NCBI GenBank assembly: GCA_030691385.1 | Contig: JAUYEI010000018.1 | Span: 62,001 to 126,000, forward strand | Reading direction: 5' to 3' | Source: Azonexus sp. | GTDB lineage: Bacteria > Pseudomonadota > Gammaproteobacteria > Burkholderiales > Rhodocyclaceae | DNA length: 64,000 bases | In this document: in pieces, positions 50,385 through 59,309 of the stretch | Layout: each line of letters starts with the position of its first letter | Position numbering within the stretch: position 1 is the stretch's first letter | Notes under the pieces: generated by a model | What the model was told of the DNA's origin: nothing | What the model saw: only the letters and a program-made list of their open reading frames with translations | Databases searched by the model: none | Translations under genes and position numbers: made by a program

Positions 50385-52621
50385 CCGACTATTCCAGCCT
50401 ATTCACTGGCAAGACAGCCGCCCCGCAGGCCCCGGCGACCCACCTGACACCGCCGCGCTACCGCCTGCTCTTCGTCGACGACGAACCGGGCATCGTCAAG
50501 GCGCTCAGTCGCGTTTTTCATCAGGAGAACTACGAAGTCATCACCGCCTGGAGCGCCAAGGAAGGGCTGGAGAAATTCGCCACCGGGACTATCCATCTGG
50601 TCATCAGCGATTTCATGATGCCCGGCATGAACGGCGCGCAGTTCCTGCAAGAGGTCAAGAAACGCTCGCCGGACACCATCCGCATCATGCTCACCGGCCA
50701 CGCCAACACCGATGCGGTGATGGGCGCCATCAACGAAGGCGCTGTTTACAAATTCATCCTCAAGCCGTGGAACGATGACGACCTGCGCATCACGGTGGCC
50801 CTGGCCCTCGAACAGTTCGATCTGATCAGCCGCAACAGGAGCCTGCGCGCCGAAAACGAACAGAAGGCCAAGGAAATTTCGGCCCTCTCGCGCCTCGCCG
50901 CCACCCATCGCAGCCGGCTCGGCATCATGCTGCACAAGAAGCACCTGCTGACCGATGCCCAGTTGCAGGAACTGACCATGCAGCAGGAACGCCGCAAGGA
51001 ACCGCTGATCACGCTGCTGCTCGAAAACGACTGGGTGCCCGAAAGACGCATTCGCGAGTTGCTCAAGACCGACATGATGATAGCGGAAGTCCAGCTACCG
51101 GAATTCCAGGTCGATGCCGCGTTGACCGATCTGATCCCGCGCAGCTTCTGCCTTCGTCAGGGGGTCGTGCCGCTCAAGCTCGATGGCCGCCGACTCCTGC
51201 TGGCCATGGCCGACCCGCTCGACGAAGGCCTGATCGACGAAGTCCGCTTCACGGCCGGCCTCGACATCAATGCGGTGACAGCCGACATCGCGGCGATCCG
51301 CAAGAAGGTCGATGAAATCTACGGCGGCGGCGAGGTCGACTTCAAGGAACTGGAAACCCTCGTCAGCTCGCCCGACCCCTACGAAGGCATCGAGATCGTC
51401 ATCGAGGATGACGCCGCCGCCAAACTCGAAGACCTGCTGCGCGACACCGAGGCGCCACCGGCCATCCGGCTGGCCAACGCGATCATTCTCGAAGCCATCC
51501 GCCTGGGCGCTTCCGATATTCATATCCAGCCGCGCACCAAGAGCGTCGTCGTGCGCTACCGGATCGACGGCGTACTCGCCGACAAGATCCATATTCCGCA
51601 CCATCTGCATCAGTCGCTCGTCTCGCGCCTCAAAATCATGTCGGAACTCGACATTTCCGAACGCCGTCGCCCACAAGATGGGCGCATCACCGTCAAAACG
51701 CCGATGCGCATGGTCGACCTGCGCATTTCCACGCTGCCGACGATCAATGGCGAAAAAATCGTCATGCGCATCCTTGACCGGAACTCGACGGTCCACAGTA
51801 TCGAGAAACTCGGTTTTTCGAGCAGCGACCTGCGCCGCGTCAGCGACATGGTGGCCAAGCCGCAAGGGATCATCCTCGCCACCGGCCCGACCGGCAGCGG
51901 CAAGACAACGACGCTCTACTCATTGCTCCAGCACGATGCGACACCGGACAAGAACTACGTCACTATCGAAGACCCGGTCGAGTACTACCTCGACATGGCC
52001 GGCCAGGTACTGATTCGCGAAAAAATCGGACTGACCTTTCCGGCCGTCCTGCGCGCCCTGCTCCGCCAGGATCCGGATGTCATCCTGCTCGGCGAAATCC
52101 GCGATTTCGACACCGCCGAGGTCGCCTTCCACGCGGCGCTGACCGGGCACCTGGTCTATTCGACCCTGCACACCAACTCGGCCGTCGCCACCATTGCCCG
52201 GCTGTTCGATCTCGGCCTCAAACCCTATGTCGTCGCCACCGCCCTCGAAGGCATCATCGCCCAGCGCCTTGTGCGCAGCGTTTGCCCGGACTGCAGTCAG
52301 CCGGCAGCGCCGGACCCGGCCGTCATCTCGCGACTGGGCCGCACCTTTGCCAATATCAGTGAAATCCGCCGGGGCCAGGGCTGCACTACCTGCCATGGCA
52401 GCGGCTACAAGGGGCGCCTCGGCATTTACGAAATACTGACCCTCGACGACCAGCTACGCGACTGCATCGGCAGCGGCGCCAGCGTTCTCGAGATCAGCCG
52501 TCAGGCCCGGCAAAGAGGGCTGCGCAGCATCATCCATCACGCCGCCGAGCGTGTACAGGCCGGCGCTACCACCCCGGATGAAATTCTTCGGGTTCTAGGC
52601 CCGATGACAGGAGAAGATTGA
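50381..52621 (+). CDS. REC-MshEN-PilB/GspE-type ATPase fusion
   Basis: A 746-residue protein joining a receiver to a type II secretion/type IV pilus motor ATPase. REC has Asp about 77 (LVISDFMMPGMNG) and KPWNDDD. From residue 179, RLGIMLHKKHLLTDAQLQEL fits the first c-di-GMP-binding motif of MshEN domains, followed by a weaker second motif (PLITLLLENDWVPERRIREL). The ATPase has Walker A GPTGSGKTTTLYSLL (about 502), the Asp box VTIEDPVEYYLD, Walker B QDPDVILLGEIRD and the His box TGHLVYSTLHTNSA. A zinc tetracysteine (CPDC...CTTCHGSGYKGRLGIYE) follows. No pilin, PilC or secretin genes are nearby, so it may drive pili encoded elsewhere. Confidence 0.93.
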   Translation: MTDYSSLFTGKTAAPQAPATHLTPPRYRLLFVDDEPGIVKALSRVFHQENYEVITAWSAKEGLEKFATGTIHLVISDFMMPGMNGAQFLQEVKKRSPDTIRIMLTGHANTDAVMGAINEGAVYKFILKPWNDDDLRITVALALEQFDLISRNRSLRAENEQKAKEISALSRLAATHRSRLGIMLHKKHLLTDAQLQELTMQQERRKEPLITLLLENDWVPERRIRELLKTDMMIAEVQLPEFQVDAALTDLIPRSFCLRQGVVPLKLDGRRLLLAMADPLDEGLIDEVRFTAGLDINAVTADIAAIRKKVDEIYGGGEVDFKELETLVSSPDPYEGIEIVIEDDAAAKLEDLLRDTEAPPAIRLANAIILEAIRLGASDIHIQPRTKSVVVRYRIDGVLADKIHIPHHLHQSLVSRLKIMSELDISERRRPQDGRITVKTPMRMVDLRISTLPTINGEKIVMRILDRNSTVHSIEKLGFSSSDLRRVSDMVAKPQGIILATGPTGSGKTTTLYSLLQHDATPDKNYVTIEDPVEYYLDMAGQVLIREKIGLTFPAVLRALLRQDPDVILLGEIRDFDTAEVAFHAALTGHLVYSTLHTNSAVATIARLFDLGLKPYVVATALEGIIAQRLVRSVCPDCSQPAAPDPAVISRLGRTFANISEIRRGQGCTTCHGSGYKGRLGIYEILTLDDQLRDCIGSGASVLEISRQARQRGLRSIIHHAAERVQAGATTPDEILRVLGPMTGED

Positions 52622-52623
52622 CC

Positions 52624-54654
52624 ATGGAAATATTTGCCTGGAATGACAGTTTCGTGACCGGTGAACCGGTCGTCGATACCGAGCATCAAAGCTTGCTCAG
52701 CCTGATCAACTGGATCATCCAGCACCAGTCCACATCGACGCCGCCGGAAGAGATCAACAAGGTGCTGGTACAACTCATCGACTACGCGGTAACCCATTTC
52801 CAGCATGAAGTTGAGTTGATGACCAGTACCGGCTGCGACCCGCGCTTCGTCCAGACTCACAACAACGTACATGCCGATTTCGGGCAGCAGATAGTCAAGA
52901 TTCGCGACGTCGAAGGTGGCGACATGGAATTCCTCTTGCGATTCCTGTGCAGTTGGCTGGCTCATCACATTCTCGGCATGGACCAGTCGATGGCCCGCCA
53001 GATCCGGAAGATCCGGGCAGGCATGGCGCCGGAACAGGCTTACGACGAGGAAAAGAACATGGTCGCCGACCCGGCGACGACCAGCCTGCTCAGCGGCATG
53101 AATTCGATGTTCCGCCTGATCGCGGCACGCAACGATGAACTGGAAAAAGCCAATACGACCCTGGAAACCCAGGTTGCAGCGCGCACCCAGGCCCTGACGC
53201 AGACCAACGAGCAACTGGTGGTCGAACAGGGGCGTCTCAAGCTGGCCATGCAACAGGTCGAAATGACCCAGAAAAAGCTGCTCGAATCGGAACACAAGCG
53301 AGCCGAGGCGAGCAAACGCAACATGCAGCAATTGCTCGCCCAGATTATCGATGGCGATCCGGTGCCGACCTTCGTCATTGACGCCAACCATCAAATCACC
53401 CACTGGAACCAGGCCTGCGCCATGATCAGCGGGCTGCCGGCGGCCGACATGGTCGGCACAAAGGAACAATGGAAGGCCTTTTATCCGAAAACTCGCCCGG
53501 TAATGGCCGACCTGATCGTCGACGGCAGTATGGAGGAGCAGTTCGACACCTACTACCACGGGCATTTTCGGCGTTCGCCCAATATTAGTGGCGCCTTCGA
53601 GGGGGAAGCTTTTTTCCCCCACATGGGCGAGCAGGGGCGTTGGCTGTTCTTTACCGCGGCGCCACTGTGCGATGCCGACGGGAAACGCATCGGCGCCATC
53701 GAAACACTACAGGATGTGACCGAGCGCCACCGTGCCGAGGACGACCTGCGGCAGTACCAGAATCATCTGGAAGAAATCGTGGCCGAGCGCACCTCGCAGC
53801 TCGGCGAGGCCAATGTCAAGCTGGAAAACGACCGCAAGGAACTGGAACTGCTGCTGACCAAGGTCGAAGAGGCACAACAGCAATTGCTGCAATCCGAAAA
53901 AATGGCCGCCATCGGCCAACTCGCGGCAGGCGTCGCGCACGAAATCAACAATCCGGTCGGCTTCGTCAATTCCAACCTGGGCACCCTGAAGACCTACGTT
54001 TCCCAGTTGCTCAGCGTCATCAGCGCCTACGAAGGTGGCGCCCCCGACGAAATTTCAGCGGCTCGCCAGAAAGCCGATCTCGACTTTCTGCGCGAAGACC
54101 TGCCGTCATTGGTCGCCGAATCGCAAGAAGGCCTGAGCCGCGTCACCAAGATCGTGCAGGATCTCAAGGACTTTTCCCATGTCGACCAGGCCGGACACCA
54201 GCAAGCCGACCTCAATGCCGCGATTGAAAGCACCCTCAACGTGGTCTGGAACGAGCTCAAATACAAGGCTGAAATCGTCCGCGAACTGGAGGAAATTCCA
54301 CCGGTCGAATGCGTTCCCGCCCAGATCAATCAAGTATTCATGAACCTGCTGGTCAATGCCGCTCAGGCCATCGAACAACAGGGCAAGATCTTCGTGCGCT
54401 CGGGAACCGGGAACAAGCAAGTGTGGTTCGAGATCGAGGACACCGGGCAGGGAATGAGCGAAGAAGTGCGGAACCGCATTTTCGAGCCTTTCTTCACCAC
54501 CAAACCCGTAGGCAAAGGGACCGGGCTGGGCTTGTCGATTTCCTACGACATCATCGTCAAAAAGCACGGCGGGAGCCTGGATGTGCGCAGCACCCCCGGC
54601 CGGGGAACCTGCTTCCGAATCAGCCTGCCCCTTGAAGGCAAGGCGCCATCCTGA
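52624..54654 (+). CDS. Hemerythrin-PAS histidine kinase
   Basis: A 676-residue cytoplasmic kinase. Residues about 1-140 are a bacteriohemerythrin domain with its di-iron ligands (DTEHQSLL, THFQHEVELM, QTHNNVH, HHILGMD), which bind oxygen. A coiled coil then leads to a PAS domain (IDGDPVPTFVIDANHQITHWNQACAMISGLP) and a second coiled coil. HisKA has His about 439 (EKMAAIGQLAAGVAHEINNPVGF), followed by HATPase_c (FEPFFTTKPVGKGTGLGLSISYDI). I chose the ATG at 52624, which has AGGAG upstream, over TTG at 52618. It probably feeds oxygen level into the operon. A strong hairpin follows. Confidence 0.92.
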   Translation: MEIFAWNDSFVTGEPVVDTEHQSLLSLINWIIQHQSTSTPPEEINKVLVQLIDYAVTHFQHEVELMTSTGCDPRFVQTHNNVHADFGQQIVKIRDVEGGDMEFLLRFLCSWLAHHILGMDQSMARQIRKIRAGMAPEQAYDEEKNMVADPATTSLLSGMNSMFRLIAARNDELEKANTTLETQVAARTQALTQTNEQLVVEQGRLKLAMQQVEMTQKKLLESEHKRAEASKRNMQQLLAQIIDGDPVPTFVIDANHQITHWNQACAMISGLPAADMVGTKEQWKAFYPKTRPVMADLIVDGSMEEQFDTYYHGHFRRSPNISGAFEGEAFFPHMGEQGRWLFFTAAPLCDADGKRIGAIETLQDVTERHRAEDDLRQYQNHLEEIVAERTSQLGEANVKLENDRKELELLLTKVEEAQQQLLQSEKMAAIGQLAAGVAHEINNPVGFVNSNLGTLKTYVSQLLSVISAYEGGAPDEISAARQKADLDFLREDLPSLVAESQEGLSRVTKIVQDLKDFSHVDQAGHQQADLNAAIESTLNVVWNELKYKAEIVRELEEIPPVECVPAQINQVFMNLLVNAAQAIEQQGKIFVRSGTGNKQVWFEIEDTGQGMSEEVRNRIFEPFFTTKPVGKGTGLGLSISYDIIVKKHGGSLDVRSTPGRGTCFRISLPLEGKAPS

Positions 54655-54678
54655 TTTCCGTACAAGGATCAGCCCGAC

Positions 54679-54712
54679 ATGATCAAGGCCACTCAAAAGT
54701 GGCCTTGATCAT
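54679..54712. terminator. Strong hairpin between the signalling operon and tRNA-Arg
   Basis: Perfect 15-bp arms (ATGATCAAGGCCACT and its complement) around a 4-nt loop, 24 bp after the last kinase gene and 8 bp from the 3' end of the minus-strand tRNA. It probably ends both transcripts, though U-tracts are short. Confidence 0.75.
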
Positions 54713-54719
54713 TGAATCT

Positions 54720-54796
54720 TGGTGCGCCCGACTGAATTCGAATCAGTGACCCCTGCCTTCGGAGGGCAGTACTCTATCCAGCTGAGCTACGGGCGC
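54720..54796 (-). tRNA. tRNA-Arg (CCG anticodon)
   Basis: A 77-nt cloverleaf on the minus strand with encoded CCA. The acceptor GCGCCCG pairs with CGGGCGC, the D-arm is GCTCAGCTGGATAGAGT, the anticodon stem CTGCC/GGCAG holds loop CTCCGAA (anticodon CCG), and the T-arm is CTGATTCGAATCAG. Confidence 0.96.
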
Positions 54797-54887
54797 TTTG
54801 GGAGGGAGGCATTCTACTCCCAAGCACAGCCTTGCGTCCATGCAAGGAATCGGATTAAGCTCCGGAAAATTAATAATTTTGCATAAA

Positions 54888-55763
54888 ATGGCAATCCCTA
54901 TGCTCCATAGCCCCCACGAACTATCCCCGGAAAACCTGCAGAAGGTCATTGCCACCATCGATATCCCGACTTGCCCGGGCATGGTCAGCGATGCGATGGA
55001 AGAGGGGCAGAAAGACGAGCCGGACCTGATTCGGCTTGCCGAGATCATCAGCAACGATGCCGGCATGTCGGCTGCCGCGCTGAAACTGGCCAACTCGCCG
55101 CTTTTCGGCACGAGCAGTCCCGTTTCAAGCGTACGCAAGGCGGTCGAACGTCTGGGAACGAAGAATGTCGTCTGCGTGGTAGTTGCTTCGGCGCTGCGCG
55201 CCAGCGTCACGGGCCTGCCGGCGGCGTGGATCGAGCAATTCTGGAAGCGGACAACGATGCTGTCCCTCGCATCGAGCCTGATTGCCCGCCGCCAGTACGG
55301 GATTTCGGCCGATGCTGCCTACACCTATGCGCTGTTTCACGATGCGGCGGTGCCACTGTTGATGCGGCGCTTTCCCAACTACGGCGAGGTTCTGGAAAAA
55401 TGCCGTCGCGAAGGCATCATGCTGAATGTGGCCGAAGAACAGTATTACCCGTGCAGCCATCCCGTCGTCGGTTCGTTGCTGGTCCGCAACTGGGGGCTGC
55501 CGGCGATTCTTGGTCAGGCCATCCGCTTTCATCACGAGAAAGATGCCTACGACCTGCCGGATCGGACCCTGCCCGGTGGCGCGCTTTCCCTGATTGCCGT
55601 AACCCAGGTCGCCGAGCACCTGCTCAGCGAAATCCTTGATGAGGACATCGAGGTCGGCAACGATCTGTTCGAGCGGGCGCTCGATTTCCTCGGCATCTCG
55701 GGCGACGACCTCGATGACCTGCGGCAGCTCGTCGCTACCGCCATTGAGTCCGGCGCGAGCTGA
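54888..55763 (+). CDS. HDOD domain protein
   Basis: A 291-residue protein dominated by an HDOD domain: TIDIPTCPGMVSDAMEEGQKDEPDLIRLAEIISNDAGMSAAALKLANSPLFGTSSPVSSVRKAVERLGTKNV. HDOD proteins are catalytically inactive HD relatives that often lie in signalling or motility loci; the exact role is unknown. The start is ATG at 54888 or 54900; neither has a strong ribosome binding site. It stands alone between tRNA-Arg and the convergent NlpC/P60 gene, next to the c-di-GMP operon. Confidence 0.9.
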   Translation: MAIPMLHSPHELSPENLQKVIATIDIPTCPGMVSDAMEEGQKDEPDLIRLAEIISNDAGMSAAALKLANSPLFGTSSPVSSVRKAVERLGTKNVVCVVVASALRASVTGLPAAWIEQFWKRTTMLSLASSLIARRQYGISADAAYTYALFHDAAVPLLMRRFPNYGEVLEKCRREGIMLNVAEEQYYPCSHPVVGSLLVRNWGLPAILGQAIRFHHEKDAYDLPDRTLPGGALSLIAVTQVAEHLLSEILDEDIEVGNDLFERALDFLGISGDDLDDLRQLVATAIESGAS

Positions 55764-55765
55764 AT

Positions 55766-56266
55766 TCAGTCGAAAAATGTTCTCGCTGCCTCAAAACGCG
55801 AGGCGTAGTAGGCATCGCTGAGGCGGTCGATGCGGACGCGACCGTTGGTTGACGGCGCGTGAACGAAGCGAGCATCGCCGATGAATATCCCGACATGCGA
55901 AAACGAGCGGTTGAGCGTATTGAAGAAAACCAGATCGCCCGGCCGCAACTCGGCCCGCTCGATGACCCGGCCGTTGCGGGCGATATCCGCTGCGCTGCCC
56001 TGGACCTTCAGCCCGGCCGCCCGGCCATAGATGTAGCTGACCATGCCGCTGCAATCGAGCCCGGCTTCGGGATTCTTGCCGCCAAAGCGGTAGCCGGTAT
56101 CGATCAGCCCCATGGCATAGAAGACGACTTCATTGCCCTTCTCGCTGACCGGGCGCGAGGCTTGCGTTATAGTTTCCGCCGAACCCGAGGAACGCGGTGC
56201 CGGGCCAGAGCAGGCCGCCAGCACCAGGGCAGAGAGGAAGATCGGGATCAGGACGGGAATACGCAT
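55766..56266 (-). CDS. NlpC/P60 family lipoprotein endopeptidase
   Basis: Envelope cysteine peptidase of 166 residues that cleaves peptidoglycan stem peptides. The lipoprotein signal MRIPVLIPIFLSALVLAAC precedes the NlpC/P60 domain with catalytic Cys in GLDCSGMVSYIYG, His in SHVGIFIGDARFVHAP, and RPGDLVFFNT. I chose the ATG at 56266; the longer frame runs into the divergent gabD leader. Confidence 0.93.
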   Translation of the reverse strand: MRIPVLIPIFLSALVLAACSGPAPRSSGSAETITQASRPVSEKGNEVVFYAMGLIDTGYRFGGKNPEAGLDCSGMVSYIYGRAAGLKVQGSAADIARNGRVIERAELRPGDLVFFNTLNRSFSHVGIFIGDARFVHAPSTNGRVRIDRLSDAYYASRFEAARTFFD

Positions 56267-56329
56267 CAAGCTACAGTGCTTTCTTGGAACAGTTTGCAAC
56301 TTACCGTTTTTACAGGAATTTTCAAGACC

Positions 56330-57784
56330 ATGAATCTGCAAAACACCGACTTGCTACGGTCAACCGGAAAAATTGGCCAAAATTGGAATGCCGCCGACGA
56401 CGGTTCGACCTTCGCCGTGATCAACCCGGCGACCGGCGAGCAGATCGGCGAAGTGCCGCTCTGCGGCGCCGCTGAAACCCGCCGCGCCATCGACGCGGCC
56501 AACGCCGCCTGGCCGGCCTGGCGCGCCCTGACCGCCCGCCGTCGTGCCCAGATTCTGCAGACCTGGAACCGGCTGATCCTCGACAACGTCGACGACCTGG
56601 CGCAGATCATCACCGCCGAATGCGGCAAGCCGCTGGCCGAAGCCAAGGGCGAGGTCATTTACGGCGCCTCGTTCATCGAATGGTTTGCCGAAGAAGGCAA
56701 GCGCACCTACGGCGAAAGCATCCCCAGCCCGGCGTCGAATACGCGCCTGATCGTCATCAAGCAGCCGATCGGCGTCTGTGCCGCCATCACGCCGTGGAAT
56801 TTCCCCTTCGCCATGATCACCCGCAAGGTCGCACCGGCCCTGGCCGCCGGTTGCCCCGTCGTCATCAAGCCGGCCGAAGCGACGCCGCTCAGCGCGCTGG
56901 CGCTGGCCGTGCTGGCCGAGCTGGCAGGTTTCCCGCCCGGCGTCCTCAACGTGGTCACCGGCAAACCGGCCGAAATCGGCGGCGAACTGTGCGCCAGCCC
57001 CATCGTCCGCAAGCTGTCGTTTACCGGCTCGACCGGCGTCGGCCGGCTGCTCATGGCGCAATGCGCGCCGACCATCAAAAAACTGTCGCTCGAACTCGGT
57101 GGTAACGCGCCCTTCATCGTTTTCGACGACGCCGACGTCAATGCCGCGGTCGACGGCGCTTTGGCGGCAAAATACCGCAACACCGGCCAGACCTGCGTCT
57201 GCGCCAACCGCTTTCTCGTGCAGTCGGGCATCTACGAGGAATTCGCCACCAAGTTCGCCGAGAAAGCCCGTGGCTTGAAAGTCGGCGACGGCACCGAAGC
57301 TGGCGTCGCCCAAGGTCCGCTGATCAACGCCGCCGGCCTGAGCAAGGTCGAGGCCCATGTCGCCGATGCGCTCGCCAAGGGCGCCCGCGTGCTGTGTGGC
57401 GGCGCCCGGCACGAACGCGGTGGCAACTTCTTCCAGCCGACCGTGCTGGCCGACGTGACGACTGCCATGCAGGTCGCCCGCGAGGAAACCTTCGGCCCGG
57501 TCGCCCCACTTTTCAAGTTCGAGACCGAGGCCGAAGCCATCGCCATGGCCAACGACACCGAGTTCGGACTGGCCGCCTACTTCTTCACACGCGATGTCGG
57601 CCGTTGCTGGCGGGTGGGTGAGGCGCTCGAATACGGCATGGTTGGCGTCAACACCGGGCTCATTTCCAACGAAGTCGCCCCCTTCGGCGGCATCAAGCAA
57701 TCGGGCCTCGGCCGCGAAGGCTCGAAGTACGGCATCGAGGACTACCTCGAAATCAAATATCTCTGCTTCGACATCAATAGCTGA
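56330..57784 (+). CDS. gabD: NAD(P)-dependent succinate-semialdehyde dehydrogenase
   Basis: Aldehyde dehydrogenase of 484 residues, closest by eye to GabD (oxidises succinate semialdehyde to succinate). It shows AAITPWNFPFAMITRKVAPALAAGCPVVIKPAE, FTGSTGVGRLL, the catalytic Glu in LELGGNAPFIVFDDADV, the catalytic Cys in NTGQTCVCANRF, and EETFGPVAPLFKF. GLISNEVAPFGGIKQSGLGREGSKYGIEDYLEIKY is the usual end. Start is the ATG at 56330. No gabT is adjacent. Motif copy G covers codons about 10-21, a variable part of the family. Confidence 0.93.
   Translation: MNLQNTDLLRSTGKIGQNWNAADDGSTFAVINPATGEQIGEVPLCGAAETRRAIDAANAAWPAWRALTARRRAQILQTWNRLILDNVDDLAQIITAECGKPLAEAKGEVIYGASFIEWFAEEGKRTYGESIPSPASNTRLIVIKQPIGVCAAITPWNFPFAMITRKVAPALAAGCPVVIKPAEATPLSALALAVLAELAGFPPGVLNVVTGKPAEIGGELCASPIVRKLSFTGSTGVGRLLMAQCAPTIKKLSLELGGNAPFIVFDDADVNAAVDGALAAKYRNTGQTCVCANRFLVQSGIYEEFATKFAEKARGLKVGDGTEAGVAQGPLINAAGLSKVEAHVADALAKGARVLCGGARHERGGNFFQPTVLADVTTAMQVAREETFGPVAPLFKFETEAEAIAMANDTEFGLAAYFFTRDVGRCWRVGEALEYGMVGVNTGLISNEVAPFGGIKQSGLGREGSKYGIEDYLEIKYLCFDINS
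56356..56390 (+). repeat. 35-bp dispersed motif, copy G (strong)
   Basis: Core ACGGTCAACCGG (perfect), AAAAAT, TGGCC, AAAATTGGAATG. It lies in the 5' end of gabD on the coding strand. Confidence 0.85.
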
Positions 57785-57799
57785 TTCATTCCTGACTGA

Positions 57800-58535
57800 A
57801 GCCAATTCAGCAGAAAACCCGACAAAACTGGACTCCCCTCTCTCGGCGTTTTCGATGTTGCTGACCGTCCACGTCTGGCTGGCCAGCACGAAACGCTGAC
57901 CTATCTTGAGATTGTCAAATTGCGGCAGCGCTTCCGCCACGAACTGCGCAAAGGTGAGCGCATACGCGGCAGCCGCCTCCGACAACCAGCCGGTCCGCAT
58001 GTCATCGAAGAGCAGGTGCCATTCGTTCCAGATACCCTGACTGTACTTGATCTGGATGCGCCCGATCAGCGCGAAATGGACGCCCTGGTAGCTGCCTTCC
58101 GCCCCCAGTTGCAGCGGCGAACGGTCTTCGACCAGCGCCGCCAGACCACCTTTGTTCTTCGCCGCATCGGGAATGCATGTTCATGCCGATCTTCTGATCG
58201 AGAATCTTCTGCGGCTCTTCCGGCAACGAGACGTTCTGGAGGACCAGCGAATCGAGGGCCAGACCGTACTCGGCGAACATCGGCGCCGCCATGTCGATGT
58301 AGGCCACGCCGGATTCGCTGAACAGGTCGGTCAGGGGATACGGGTAGATACCGAAGGCGCGCAGGCGAACGATGCCGAACCCCTTGTCGCGGATGGTGAT
58401 CGGGTTTATTGCCCTCGCGGATCAGGGGCAGCTCGCTGTAGGGCGTGACAAAAACCTAGCGCACGAGAAAGACGGCGAACAACCCGATAGCTGTCGCAAA
58501 ATAGCCGGCAGGCTGCTAATGACCGGATCGAACAT
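57800..58535 (-). pseudogene. Fused remnants of an SPFH-domain gene and a DUF4178 gene
   Basis: Reading the minus strand across frames gives pieces of two families. From ATG at 58535: MFDPVISSLPAIL, then after a frame change FVTPYSELPLIREGN, then IRDKGFGIVRLRAFGIYPYPLTDLFSESGVAYIDMAA...MFAEYGLALDSLVLQNVSLPEEPQKILDQKIGMNM. These belong to the SPFH/virion-core-like family. Another frame follows with LVEDRSPLQLGAEGSYQGVHFALIGRIQIKYSQGIWNEWHLLFDDMRTGWLSEAAAAY...TWTVSNIENAE, DUF4178-like, cut short near the end of gabD. At least two frameshifts and a large internal deletion are needed to explain it. The two families commonly lie side by side in related genomes. Confidence 0.8.
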
Positions 58536-58592
58536 GGAATCTCCCGGGGGTGGCGCAATGACAGCGGATTGTCACCGCTCGCCGGCATTTGT

Positions 58593-59309
58593 TCAAGCGT
58601 CGAGCCCCAGGCGGAGCAAACCTTCCAGCGGCAAATTGGCCACCGAGCGCCAGCAGATGCCCAGATGCGGGGCCAGACTGGCTGCGTTGCCGCCGGACAG
58701 CAGGCAGACCTTGTCGATATTGCCGAGTCGCCGCCAGGCCCGTTCGATGGCCCCGACCTGCGCTTCGATGCAGCCGGTGACGATGGCGTCATCCGTGCAG
58801 CGCGGGTAGTCGGCGTGGCGGCCATCGGCGAACGGCAGCGCCGCCGTGTCGGCGGCCAACGAACGGCGCATCAGTTCGCTGCCGGGGAGGATCAGGCCGC
58901 CGAGGAAATTGCCGTCGGCGTCGAGGGTGTCGACGGTCGTCGCCGTTCCCGCCATGACGACGATGGCCGCCGTCTGGCTTAACCCACGGGCGCCAAGCAG
59001 CGCACACCAGCGGTCGACGCCGAGCTGGCCGGGTTGGCGATATAGGTTGGTGACACCGCACCGCGCGGCTTCCGAGCGGGCTTCAAAAAACACCGGCAGC
59101 CATGGCGCCAGCTGCTGGCGAATTCGCCCGCCAGCCTCGGCGCCGGCGACGTTGGCCAGCATGACCTTGTCGGGGTGCGGCCAGTTGCCGACCAGTTGCC
59201 GCAACTGTTCGACCTCGGCGTGGGCAACAGCGCCCTGGGCCAGCCACTGCTTGCCATCATGGACGCCCCACTTGATGCGGCTGTTGCCGCTGTCGAGACA
59301 AATAATCAT
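58593..59309 (-). CDS. coaX: Type III pantothenate kinase
   Basis: First step of CoA synthesis, phosphorylation of pantothenate. It shows the DSGNSRIKWGVHDG phosphate loop, GVDRWCALLGARGL, VVMAGTATTVDTLDADGNFLGGLILPG and DDAIVTGCIEAQVGAIE. Length is 238 residues, typical of betaproteobacterial CoaX. It overlaps birA by ATGA; the birA-coaX pair is conserved. Confidence 0.96.
   Translation of the reverse strand: MIICLDSGNSRIKWGVHDGKQWLAQGAVAHAEVEQLRQLVGNWPHPDKVMLANVAGAEAGGRIRQQLAPWLPVFFEARSEAARCGVTNLYRQPGQLGVDRWCALLGARGLSQTAAIVVMAGTATTVDTLDADGNFLGGLILPGSELMRRSLAADTAALPFADGRHADYPRCTDDAIVTGCIEAQVGAIERAWRRLGNIDKVCLLSGGNAASLAPHLGICWRSVANLPLEGLLRLGLDA

Noticed and set aside
52650-52680. Palindrome GACCGGTGAACCGGTC in the hemerythrin kinase
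   Set aside because: Shares GGTGAACCGG with the motif core but has no A/T tracts; coding sequence for V-T-G-E-P-V-V.
56360-58000. 546-residue minus-strand ORF opposite gabD
   Set aside because: Mostly antisense of gabD; only its first part (before about 57830) carries the DUF4178 remnant, annotated as pseudogene.
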